A stretch of DNA of 17,665 bases, from the NCBI GenBank assembly GCA_035693825.1, contig DASSGB010000227.1:1-17665 (forward strand), read 5' to 3'. Position numbers and translations under genes: made by a program. This DNA comes from MGOM01 sp035693825. Lineage in GTDB: Bacteria > Chloroflexota > Anaerolineae > Anaerolineales > E44-bin32. The notes beneath the pieces are model-generated. The model was given only the letters and a program-made list of their open reading frames with translations. It was not told the origin of the DNA and searched no databases. Positions 1 through 10,794 of this stretch are shown in pieces; positions within the stretch are counted from its first letter, which is position 1; every line of letters starts with the position of its first letter.

Positions 1-3
1 TGA

Positions 4-35
4 AAGAGGCGGAGGCCCTTCGGCCGCCGCCTCTT
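4..35 (-). terminator. Probable intrinsic terminator of the rplU-rpmA-rpmE operon
   Basis: A strong stem-loop lies 74 bases downstream of the rpmE stop codon. Bases 4-12 pair with 27-35 (9 bp), an A/G mismatch follows (13/26), then 14-17 pair with 22-25 around a CTTC tetraloop (18-21). On the minus strand the stem runs straight into TTT before CA at the window edge. The U tract is short, so termination may be weak, or the hairpin may be a 3' end stabiliser. The sequence beyond position 1 is not visible. Confidence 0.55.
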
Positions 36-108
36 CGAAATCTCCGCTCCCGTCAGGGCCCGATCCGGGATCGCCAACGCCCCTTCGAAGCCAGGAATTC
101 GCAGTCTC

Positions 109-594
109 TTACTCGACCGTCTCTGCCGGCGCCGCTTCCAACGCAGACGGGATTTCGAAGCCGCGTTGGCGGAGCCTGCGCTTGAGATCGATGAGACTCT
201 TGCGGCCGAAGCCTTCGATCTCCAGCAGCCGCGTGTCTCCGCCTTCGAGCAAGGTCAACGCCTGGCCCACGGTCGTGATGCCGGCGCGGGTCAGGGCCGC
301 CTCCGGCCTGGCGCCAAGCTCGAGCTCGACGATCGGCAGCTCGGGCGAGGTGCGGGCCGTTTCGCGCGATTCGACGTCGGCCAGGTACTCCTGGCGTGCC
401 TGAAGCTTCTTGTAGAAGCGGTCGACCTGGCCCTCGGTGTCGACGATGCGCTGCTCACCGGTGTAGAAGGGATGACAGTTCGAGCACACGTCGGTGTGGA
501 TGGACTCGACGGTCGAACCCGTGTGCCAGGTGTTGCCGCAGGCGCAGGTCACCGTAGCGTTCGGGTAATACTTCGGATGGATGCCGGACTTCAT
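109..594 (-). CDS. rpmE: Ribosomal protein bL31 (zinc form) fused to an RNA polymerase alpha-CTD-like domain
   Basis: 161 residues, about twice the usual L31 length of 65-75. Residues 1-72 are a complete L31: an MKSGIHPKYY start, zinc-ligand cysteines C17, C19, C37 and C40 (the C+ type), and the HPFYTG segment at 41-46. L31 sits at the 50S central protuberance and contacts the 30S head. After an acidic linker, residues 86-149 form a helix-hairpin-helix domain that reads like the C-terminal domain of RNA polymerase alpha (LELGAR, RAGITTVG, LLEIEGFGRKSL, RLRQRGF). The start at 594 is chosen because it begins the L31 fold and is preceded by AAGAGGTG about 8 nt upstream; an upstream in-frame ATG at 657 would add 21 unconserved residues. 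It is last in the L21-L27-L31 operon, 91 bases after rpmA. The L31 call is certain; the alphaCTD identity is read by eye. Confidence 0.93.
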   Translation of the reverse strand: MKSGIHPKYYPNATVTCACGNTWHTGSTVESIHTDVCSNCHPFYTGEQRIVDTEGQVDRFYKKLQARQEYLADVESRETARTSPELPIVELELGARPEAALTRAGITTVGQALTLLEGGDTRLLEIEGFGRKSLIDLKRRLRQRGFEIPSALEAAPAETVE

Positions 595-634
595 GACGCG
601 TTCACCTCTTCCCCGGTTCGGCTCGCGACCGCCT

Positions 635-666
635 GCGCCTGATCGCCCAGGGAACAACTCAGGCGC
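635..666 (-). other. Hairpin in the rpmA-rpmE spacer
   Basis: An exact 8-bp inverted repeat (GCGCCTGA at 635-642 and TCAGGCGC at 659-666) with a 16-nt loop lies in the 91-base spacer between rpmA and rpmE, about 41 bases before the rpmE start. There is no U tract, so it does not look like a terminator. It could tune rpmE expression relative to L27 or protect an mRNA end. L31 is known to regulate its own mRNA in Escherichia coli; whether this element does so is conjecture. Confidence 0.35.
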
Positions 667-685
667 GACCGCGGCCGCGACAAGG

Positions 686-943
686 TCACGCTTCGGGCTT
701 GACGCTGACGCGCTTCACGCCCTGACGCAGGAAATCGTAGACCACGACGCCGTCGATGGTGGCGAAGAGCGTGTCATCGCGCCCCTTGTCGACATTCGAC
801 CCGGGGTGGATGTGCGTGCCGCGCTGCCGGACCAGAATGTTGCCGGAGCGCACGCGCTCGCCGCCGAATTTCTTGATTCCCAGCCGCTGCGAACGGCTGT
901 CGCGACCGTTGCGGCTGGAACCGCCGCCTTTCTTGTGTGCCAT
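686..943 (-). CDS. rpmA: Ribosomal protein bL27
   Basis: 85 residues, the normal L27 length. The N-terminus MAHKKGGGSSRNGRDS is the classic flexible tail that reaches the peptidyl transferase centre and helps position tRNA; there is no cleavable N-terminal extension of the Firmicutes type. The body contains SQRLGIKKFGGE and NILVRQRGTHIHPGSNV, followed by the FATIDGVV strand and a VKPEA end, all standard for the family. The ATG at 943 is preceded by GAGG about 5 nt upstream. It starts 12 bases after the rplU stop, so the two genes are co-transcribed and probably translated together. In many bacteria obgE follows rpmA; here rpmE follows instead. Confidence 0.98.
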   Translation of the reverse strand: MAHKKGGGSSRNGRDSRSQRLGIKKFGGERVRSGNILVRQRGTHIHPGSNVDKGRDDTLFATIDGVVVYDFLRQGVKRVSVKPEA

Positions 944-955
944 GGCTGCCTCGAT

Positions 956-1444
956 CTACTTTTTGCCGGTCTTCGCCGGCGGTTTCTTGGCGGCCGGTTT
1001 GGCCGCCGGCTTGGGAGCCGGACGGGCGGCCTTGGCCTTCCCCGCCCTGGCCTTCTTCGCAGCCGCCGGACGACGGGCCGCCGGCGCCGGCGTTTCTTCC
1101 GCTTCCGCCGCTCGCGTCTTGCCGCCGCCCGGGACGGTCACTGAGTCGACCATCAACCGGGTCATGACCGAGCGATGGCCCATCCGTTTCCGGAAACGTT
1201 TCTTGGGCGTGTAGCGAAACACCAGGATCTTCGGGCCACGGACTTCGGATTGCACGGTGGCGTGGACGCTGGCGCCGGTCACGTGCGGGGCGCCCACGAC
1301 GACGACGTCGCCGTCGGCGGCCAGGAGCACGTGATCGAACTCGATGGCCTGGCCGGAAGACGACGGGAGCCGATCGACTTCCAGCGTTTCCCCTTCGCGG
1401 GCGACGTACTGCTTCCCACCCGACTCGATGATGGCGTACTTCAT
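956..1444 (-). CDS. rplU: Ribosomal protein bL21 with a lysine/alanine/proline-rich C-terminal tail
   Basis: 162 residues against about 103 for a typical L21. Residues 1-103 are the beta-barrel L21 core: MKYAIIESGGKQY start, EVDRL, and the signature RYTPKKRFRKRMGHRSVMTRL at 77-97 (KKx(8)GHR type), which binds 23S rRNA. Residues 108-162 are a low-complexity tail of PAAK/PAAKKPPAK-like repeats, strongly basic and similar in composition to histone H1 tails, presumably disordered and RNA-binding. The start at 1444 begins the conserved core and has GGAG about 9 nt upstream; an in-frame ATG at 1546 would add 34 unconserved residues and would lie inside the predicted leader hairpin. First gene of the operon, with its own promoter about 120 bases upstream. 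Confidence 0.97.
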   Translation of the reverse strand: MKYAIIESGGKQYVAREGETLEVDRLPSSSGQAIEFDHVLLAADGDVVVVGAPHVTGASVHATVQSEVRGPKILVFRYTPKKRFRKRMGHRSVMTRLMVDSVTVPGGGKTRAAEAEETPAPAARRPAAAKKARAGKAKAARPAPKPAAKPAAKKPPAKTGKK

Positions 1445-1526
1445 CTTGCGTTCTCCAGCTTCGCTTCGCCTTCGGACCTGCGCCCAGCCCTGGCGCGCCA
1501 GCCGAAGGGGAAGTTGGGATTCAGGC

Positions 1527-1555
1527 TCCTGCCCCGTCACCTTCACGGGGCAGGA
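1527..1555 (-). promoter_or_regulatory. Leader hairpin at the predicted 5' end of the rplU operon mRNA
   Basis: Perfect 11-bp stem (TCCTGCCCCGT at 1527-1537, ACGGGGCAGGA at 1545-1555) with a 7-nt loop. The promoter at 1562-1591 predicts transcription starting near 1555, so the mRNA would begin with this hairpin, followed by about 80 nt of leader before the rplU start at 1444. There is no U tract on the minus strand, so it is not an intrinsic terminator. It may stabilise the 5' end or bind a ribosomal protein of the operon. L21 leader RNAs are known in Firmicutes, but I cannot show homology. Confidence 0.5.
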
Positions 1556-1561
1556 ACTGTA

Positions 1562-1591
1562 AGTTTACCAGCCCTATCCGAAGATCGTCAA
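1562..1591 (-). promoter_or_regulatory. Promoter of the rplU-rpmA-rpmE operon
   Basis: On the minus strand, TTGACG (1591-1586) and TAAACT (1567-1562) are separated by 18 bases. The -35 matches the sigma-70 consensus at 5 of 6 positions and the -10 at 4 of 6. It lies in the spacer downstream of rpoC and upstream of rplU, where an operon promoter is expected. Predicted start near 1555, which gives a leader of about 111 nt. Confidence 0.6.
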
Positions 1592-1602
1592 TTCCCTATC
1601 GG

Positions 1603-1724
1603 CCCTACCGGGGACTTGAAGCAGGGTCCGCGCCCAATGGACCGTTGGGCCAGTGGTTGATCGCGAAAGGCTCTCGCCCGATGGCCACCGCGGATGCGGA
1701 CTTTGCTTCAAGTCCCCGGCAGGG
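1603..1724. repeat. Long imperfect inverted repeat between rpoC and rplU
   Basis: Arms at 1603-1631 and 1696-1724 are 29 bases each with 3 mismatches, including a perfect 16-bp core (CCGGGGACTTGAAGCA at 1608-1623 against its complement at 1704-1719). The 64-base loop contains further short complementary segments. The element begins 16 bases after the rpoC stop (minus strand). It may serve as a transcript 3' end for rpoC or be a dispersed palindromic element; no U tract follows the stem and no transposase is present. Confidence 0.7.
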
Positions 1725-1739
1725 TCATTAATGAAGGGT

Positions 1740-5996
<4,257 letters not shown>

Positions 5997-6135
5997 CCTC
6001 TACCTCCCGGCCCGCAGGCTCGGTCTTCGAACAAACGTGCTAGATGGCAGGCAAAGCAAACGAGCGCCCAGGACCGCCCAGGTCCCAAGCGCTAGGATCA
6101 GCGCGGGTGCGTTCTTGGATGCGAACGTAAGCCCT

Positions 6136-6163
6136 ATTCTACGTCAGGAAGCGCCCTTGTCAA
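6136..6163 (-). promoter_or_regulatory. rpoC promoter inside the 3' end of the kinase gene
   Basis: On the minus strand a perfect -35 TTGACA (6163-6158) and a 5/6 -10 TAGAAT (6141-6136) are separated by 16 bases. The -35 lies in the last codons of the upstream histidine kinase gene (stop at 6146-6144) and the -10 just beyond it. Predicted start near 6129, leaving a leader of about 133 nt before the rpoC GTG at 5996. This is the best sigma-70-type promoter in the window and indicates that rpoC is transcribed independently of the kinase. Confidence 0.75.
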
Positions 6164-9100
6164 GGGTTGCAGCCGCTTTTGTCCCGACGACGGGGATTTC
6201 AAGGGTGAAGGTGCTCCCCGCCCCAAGCCGGCTCTCCACGGAGACCCTTCCCCCGTGCTGCTCGGCGATCGACTTGACGATCGCCAGGCCCAGGCCCGAT
6301 CCTTTCTCGCGCCGGGCCTCGGCGCCCCGGGCGCGGTAGAACTTCTCGAACAGACGCGGCAGGTCGGCCGGGGCCACGCCCAGGCCGGTGTCCTCGACGA
6401 TGAACTGCTGCATGCCACGACTCTGCCGGGCGCGAACCGCCACGCGTCCCTTGGCCGGCGTGTACTTGATGGCGTTGTCGACCAGATTGGCCACGGCCTG
6501 ACGCAGCAGCGTCGAGTCGACGTCGATGGCCGTCATTCCATCCTGCACGTCGACATCCACCGTGACGTTCTTGTTGGCCGCCTGGGGCAGATACGTCCCC
6601 ACCACATCGCGCACCAGGCCGCCCGGATCGATTCGTTCCAGGTTGAGCCCGACCCCGGCCTCGATGCGCCCCAAGTCGAGCAGGTTGTCCACCAGCCGAC
6701 CCATGTGCTCCACACTGTCGAGGATCTTGCGCGAAAAGTCCTTCTGCTGGTCGTTGAGCGATCCGACCATGGACAGCATCGTTCCGTAGCCGCGCATCAA
6801 CGTCAGCGGTGTCCGCAGGTCGTGACTCACCGTCGACACGAACTCGGATTTCAGCGTGTCGAGCTTCTTGTAGTGAGTGATGTCGCGCAGGACGCAGATC
6901 GTTCCGCTGCCCAGGGCCTCCTGCCCGGGGCCGGCGATCACGGAGACGAACAGCACGCGTCCATCGGGCAGCGGGATCTCGCCCGTTCCACCCGAATCGC
7001 CGCTGTGGTCGAGCAGCTCGAGCAGCGCCGGCGCGCCCACCACATCTCCGGCCATGCGCCCGCTGGCGCCCTCGGCCGTTGTCGTCAGCACCACTTCGGC
7101 CGCCGGATTGGCCAGAAGCACCATGCCGCGCGAGTCGAGCAGGATCACCCCGTCGGGCGTCGCCTCAAGGATGGCGCTCAGGCGAAGCTGCTCGACTTTG
7201 GCCCGCATGAATAGGCGCGCATTGGCGACCGACACGCCCAGCTGCCCGGCAAGAATGGAGAGAAGGCTGGTTTCATCCTGGCTGAAGACATGCGGGCGCC
7301 GATAGCCGACCCACAGGCATCCCACGAAAACATCCTCGCTGCGCAGCGGAAGCGCCAGCAGGCCCTCGAGCGGCGCCGTCAATCCGCCCAGGTCGAGCAG
7401 AGCCCGGGCACGGGCGGGATTCTCGAGCACGAATCGGCCCCGCTGGCGGCACAAGTCGAGGATGGCGGCGTCCAGGCTCGCCCAGCCCCCGGGATCTCCG
7501 CCGGCAGAGAAGGCCGCGCCTGTGGGTCGCCCGGAACTTTCGGCGACCAACACCATGCGCACCAGGTCGCTGTGCGTCAGGTTCTGAACGCCCTCGAGAA
7601 TGGGCGGCAGGGCCCGGTCCAACTCATAGCTCGACGCCAGGCGCTGGCTGGAGCTCAAAAGCAGATCCATTTCTTCGAGGCGCGACTTGAGGCTGCGCCG
7701 CATTCGCTCAAACGAGGCCGCCAATCGACCGATCTCATCCTCGCCCAGGCCCTGCACGCTCCGATCGAGATTGCCGCGGGCGATCGATTCGGCGGTTTGA
7801 GCCATCGCACGCAGAGGCCGGGTCAATCGGCGGCTGCTGGCATACACCAGGAGCACCACCAGCACGCCCACGGCGGCCGTGACAGCGAACAGGCGGGCGG
7901 CGATCTGAAGCGTCAGCCGGTTGACCGCGCTTTGCGGAAACGACACCTGCACGCGCCACGGGTAGCCCGGAACGTTGAGCACCTGGATCAGACGCCGCGT
8001 GCCGTCCGGCGCCGTCTGTTCGAAGAGTTCCCCGGTGGCGGCCGCACCGACCGTGACCCGACGCCCTACCTGGCGCTCATCGGAATGCAGGACGACAGTT
8101 CCAGTCTCGTCAGCGATCAGCGCCTCGCCCTCCGGCGAGTCCATCAGAAGGGCACGCACCGGCTGCAGGAGAGGATTCGTGGCAACGTCGGTCCAACCCA
8201 GAAGGACGGCCGCCGGAGAATCGCTCTCGCCGCGTACTGGGGCCAGGAAGATGACCTCCACCGTAGGCGGGTCCCCCCGGTGAACGACGGTCACCTCTTG
8301 AGCCACTCCGTCCAGGGCGGTTGCCACGGCCGCCTCCGCCGCCAGGTCCAGACCCAGATCGGACCGGCTCCTGGGCCAGACCGCGCTGACTTGGCCGGCC
8401 GAATCGACCACGGCCAATCTCTGGAAGAAGGCCAGCCGCGAGGCGACTTGTTCGAGGGCCTCGGGAGTGACCGAGCCGGCGCGCAGCTCATCCGCGGCTT
8501 GAGAAAGGAAGGTGCGGCCGGTCTGGACGAAGTATGGAACCCCGGCGGCGGCCTGGCGGCTGAGTTGGCTCATCTGGCGCGCCACGAGATCGCGCGCCGA
8601 GTCTTCCGCGAGCAGCCAGTTGCCCGCCAGAAGGATGGCCGCCGCCACCAACCCGACGCCGACGAACACCGAGACCATCCGAGCACCCAGCGAGCGCTGG
8701 TGCGGGCCGGCCGCAAGTCTGACCGGCCGAGGCCAACGCGCCGGCGCGAGGGTGCGGACGACCTCCGCCGCCAGTCCGGCGATCGCGGCTTCGATCAGCG
8801 CGGCCTGCATCGTCGGGCGCGCGAGACCGGCAACGTACTCCAGTCCGTCGTACAGTCCGCCACCGCTGTAGAGGTAGAGCTCGAGGCAGCGCATCGCGCC
8901 GAACACCAGCCCGCTCGCAAGCACGGCGAGCAACGGCTGGCGGGCTGCGCGCCCGATCGCATCCGGGTAATCACGCCTGAGGAGCCACGCCGCCAGCGCC
9001 GCCTGCAGTCCCGCGCTCACGGGCGTCAGCAGACTGTGAGTGATCCAGCCTGCCCGCGCCAGGCCTCCAATGGCCGCCACCAGACTGGCCATGGGGGCCC

Positions 9101-9425
9101 CCAGCCATCCGGCAGCCAGCATCCACGGAATGCTGCCGAGGAGCGGGAAGGAGGCGCCGCGCGCCTGCAGCGGCAAGCCCGGTGTCGCCAGAGCCCCCGG
9201 AGCCGGGATGGTGACGATGAGAAACAGCGAGGCACCCACGCCCGCCAGGAAGAGGATCGGAAGCCCCCAGCCTGCGGCCGCGGGCCGCCGCGACGAGTCG
9301 CGCGCGGAACTGAGCCAGAGGTAGAACAGCCCAATCCCGCCAAGGGCGAAGAGAATCAGGCCACCGCTTCGAAGGGGAAGACCGAGGGAAAACTCAGTCG
9401 AGAGGCCGGCGAATTGCAGCGTCAT
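6144..9425 (-). CDS. Membrane multi-sensor histidine kinase (7-8 TM region, dCache, HAMP, GAF, PAS, HisKA, HATPase)
   Basis: 1093 residues. Residues 20-225 hold several hydrophobic helices (for example 21-40, 55-73, 98-120, 133-149, 164-180, 205-222), resembling a 5TM/MASE-type sensory region. A TM at about 251-272 opens an extracellular dCache-like double PAS domain (about 275-500), closed by a TM at 508-530. HAMP follows at 531-585, GAF at about 595-740 and PAS at about 745-855. The kinase core has the H-box with H868 (SHDLRTP), the N-box with N984 (LVDNAIKYTP), the G1 box DTGLGV (1012-1017), the FEKFYR F-box and the G2 box GSGLGLAI (1042-1049). All catalytic motifs are intact; no receiver domain is attached. 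The ligand is unknown. It is divergent from the receiver-TadZ gene, a plausible phosphorelay partner. The start at 9425 has no clear Shine-Dalgarno and a predicted leader of only about 20 nt. Confidence 0.92.
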   Translation of the reverse strand: MTLQFAGLSTEFSLGLPLRSGGLILFALGGIGLFYLWLSSARDSSRRPAAAGWGLPILFLAGVGASLFLIVTIPAPGALATPGLPLQARGASFPLLGSIPWMLAAGWLGAPMASLVAAIGGLARAGWITHSLLTPVSAGLQAALAAWLLRRDYPDAIGRAARQPLLAVLASGLVFGAMRCLELYLYSGGGLYDGLEYVAGLARPTMQAALIEAAIAGLAAEVVRTLAPARWPRPVRLAAGPHQRSLGARMVSVFVGVGLVAAAILLAGNWLLAEDSARDLVARQMSQLSRQAAAGVPYFVQTGRTFLSQAADELRAGSVTPEALEQVASRLAFFQRLAVVDSAGQVSAVWPRSRSDLGLDLAAEAAVATALDGVAQEVTVVHRGDPPTVEVIFLAPVRGESDSPAAVLLGWTDVATNPLLQPVRALLMDSPEGEALIADETGTVVLHSDERQVGRRVTVGAAATGELFEQTAPDGTRRLIQVLNVPGYPWRVQVSFPQSAVNRLTLQIAARLFAVTAAVGVLVVLLVYASSRRLTRPLRAMAQTAESIARGNLDRSVQGLGEDEIGRLAASFERMRRSLKSRLEEMDLLLSSSQRLASSYELDRALPPILEGVQNLTHSDLVRMVLVAESSGRPTGAAFSAGGDPGGWASLDAAILDLCRQRGRFVLENPARARALLDLGGLTAPLEGLLALPLRSEDVFVGCLWVGYRRPHVFSQDETSLLSILAGQLGVSVANARLFMRAKVEQLRLSAILEATPDGVILLDSRGMVLLANPAAEVVLTTTAEGASGRMAGDVVGAPALLELLDHSGDSGGTGEIPLPDGRVLFVSVIAGPGQEALGSGTICVLRDITHYKKLDTLKSEFVSTVSHDLRTPLTLMRGYGTMLSMVGSLNDQQKDFSRKILDSVEHMGRLVDNLLDLGRIEAGVGLNLERIDPGGLVRDVVGTYLPQAANKNVTVDVDVQDGMTAIDVDSTLLRQAVANLVDNAIKYTPAKGRVAVRARQSRGMQQFIVEDTGLGVAPADLPRLFEKFYRARGAEARREKGSGLGLAIVKSIAEQHGGRVSVESRLGAGSTFTLEIPVVGTKAAATLDKGAS

Positions 9426-9451
9426 CCCGGGGATTCGGGAAAGTCCGGAGG

Positions 9452-9460
9452 ATTATAGCA
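9452..9460 (-). promoter_or_regulatory. Extended -10 promoter of the membrane histidine kinase
   Basis: Minus strand reads TGCTATAAT (9460-9452): a perfect TATAAT with the TGn extension. No good -35 is seen at 16-18 bases (GCTGGT at a 17-base spacer). The -10 ends 26 bases before the start codon, so the leader would be about 20 nt. It sits in the 208-base divergent spacer shared with the receiver-TadZ gene. Confidence 0.6.
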
Positions 9461-9595
9461 TCGCGGAGTCGACTACCAGCTCCCGGCCGCCAGCATTCCA
9501 CGTGATGGCCGATCCTTTACCCAGCGCGGAGGACCGCCGCCCGCACGCGAAAACGGCGCGCCGGAGCCCGGAAGCTGGCGGCTGGCCGCCATCTG

Positions 9596-9604
9596 TGCTA
9601 GACT
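9596..9604 (+). promoter_or_regulatory. Extended -10 promoter of the receiver-TadZ/kinase operon
   Basis: TGC followed by TAGACT (9599-9604), 4 of 6 matches to the -10 consensus with the TGn extension; the -35 region is poor (TGGCGG at a 17-base spacer). It ends 29 bases before the ATG at 9634 and almost matches the TGTGCTAGGCT upstream of the S41 protease gene. Its position also argues against the earlier in-frame ATG at 9502. Confidence 0.45.
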
Positions 9605-9633
9605 CAAACGCCCGCGCGGCGGGGACCCACCCC

Positions 9634-10782
9634 ATGGCCGACAAGATCCTCATAATCGACGATGACATCGATACCCTGAAACTCGTCGGCCTGATGCTCG
9701 AGCGGCAAGGTTATGAGATCACGGTCGCCAGCAACGGGGCCGTGGGACTGAACAAGGCCGCCGCCGAACACCCCCAGCTCATCCTGCTCGACGTCATGAT
9801 GCCCGACCTGGACGGCTACGAGGTCACGCGCCGGCTGCGCAGTGACCCGGCGTTGGCGGGCATTCCCATCATCATGTTCACCGCCAAGACGATGGTCGAC
9901 GATAAGGTGGCCGGTTTCGAAGCCGGCGTCGACGATTACCTGACGAAACCGACGCATCCGGCCGAGCTCACCGCCCACGTGAAAGCCGTGCTGGCACGCG
10001 CCGCGCAAGGCAAAGCCGCGCCCACCGACCGGGCCAAGCTGATTTCGTTCCTCGGCGCCAAGGGCGGCACGGGCACGTCCACCCTCGCCCTGAACGTCGC
10101 CGTTTCCCTTCAGTCGCGCGGTCAGGACGTGGTTCTGGCGGAGTTCAACCCCGGTCGAGGCTCCATCGGCCTCAGCTTGGGCCATCAAGAGCCGGTGGGC
10201 CTGACCAATCTGCTGACCCGCTCGCTGAAGGATATCCATCTTCGCTCGGTCGAAGGCGAGCTGATCGGCGATCGGACGGGCGTTCGCCTGCTTCTGGCTT
10301 CCCCCCAGCCCAAGGAAACCGAGCTCGAAAGAGCCGTCGCCCAGATGGAAGCGGTGGTCAACAACCTGGCGGCCATGTGCAACGTCGTCGTCGCCGATCT
10401 GGGGGAGGGACTGCGGCCGTACGTCAAACCGATGCTCAAGATGAGCGATCGGGTGATGGTCGTGACCGAGCCTTTGTATCCCTCGACGGCGATCGCCCGC
10501 GCCCTGGTGGACGACCTGGAGGCCTCCGGCATCAGCCGTCACAAGATTCACCTGGCCCTGGTCACGCGGGAACGGACCAGCTTGCAGCTGCCGTGGCGCC
10601 AGGTCGCCATCGAGCTGGGCCTGGAGCTGGCGGGCATTCTTTCGCCTGCACCCGAGCAAGCCCACCAGGCGGCTCAGGGAGGCCGCCCGTTGATCGTCGT
10701 CCACCCGGAGAGCCTGGTCAGCGACCAGATTCACAAGCTCGCCGAGCACATCGCCACCAATCTGCATCTGGTCGCGCGTTAG
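9634..10782 (+). CDS. Response regulator receiver fused to a TadZ/CpaE (MinD/ParA-like) ATPase domain
   Basis: 382 residues. Residues 1-125 are an intact receiver: acidic pocket D9-D11, phospho-acceptor D53 (LILLDVMMPD), T83 and K105. Residues 135-380 are a MinD/ParA-superfamily domain of the TadZ/CpaE type, which in other bacteria localises the Tad pilus machine at a cell pole. The deviant Walker A is GAKGGTGTST (141-150): the signature lysine K143 is present, but the P-loop lysine position is T148. Walker B is around D255 (VVVADLGEG), and the switch I aspartates are replaced (AEFNPGRG, 169-176). ATP hydrolysis is therefore doubtful. Start at 9634 fits the receiver start MADKILIIDDD and lies downstream of the predicted promoter. 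It is 12 bases from the next kinase gene. No other tad/cpa gene is in the window. Confidence 0.9.
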   Translation: MADKILIIDDDIDTLKLVGLMLERQGYEITVASNGAVGLNKAAAEHPQLILLDVMMPDLDGYEVTRRLRSDPALAGIPIIMFTAKTMVDDKVAGFEAGVDDYLTKPTHPAELTAHVKAVLARAAQGKAAPTDRAKLISFLGAKGGTGTSTLALNVAVSLQSRGQDVVLAEFNPGRGSIGLSLGHQEPVGLTNLLTRSLKDIHLRSVEGELIGDRTGVRLLLASPQPKETELERAVAQMEAVVNNLAAMCNVVVADLGEGLRPYVKPMLKMSDRVMVVTEPLYPSTAIARALVDDLEASGISRHKIHLALVTRERTSLQLPWRQVAIELGLELAGILSPAPEQAHQAAQGGRPLIVVHPESLVSDQIHKLAEHIATNLHLVAR

Positions 10783-10794
10783 CCGGCGGCGGCG

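Noticed and set aside
595..657. Earlier start for L31 at 657.
   Set aside because: The added 21 residues are not L31-like, and a good ribosome site precedes the ATG at 594.
1696..1724. A tRNA T-arm-like string (GCTTCAAGTCCCC) in the rpoC-rplU spacer.
   Set aside because: No acceptor, D or anticodon arms can be folded around it; the string is one arm of the inverted repeat.
7290..9458. Long plus-strand open frame (722 codons) opposite the membrane histidine kinase.
   Set aside because: Low-complexity Arg/Gln/Gly/His-rich translation without any family features; the opposite strand has all kinase motifs.
9502..9633. Earlier start for the receiver-TadZ gene at 9502.
   Set aside because: The extra 44 residues are Arg/Pro/Ala-rich with no conserved feature, the predicted promoter lies inside this stretch, and the receiver fold begins exactly at 9634.
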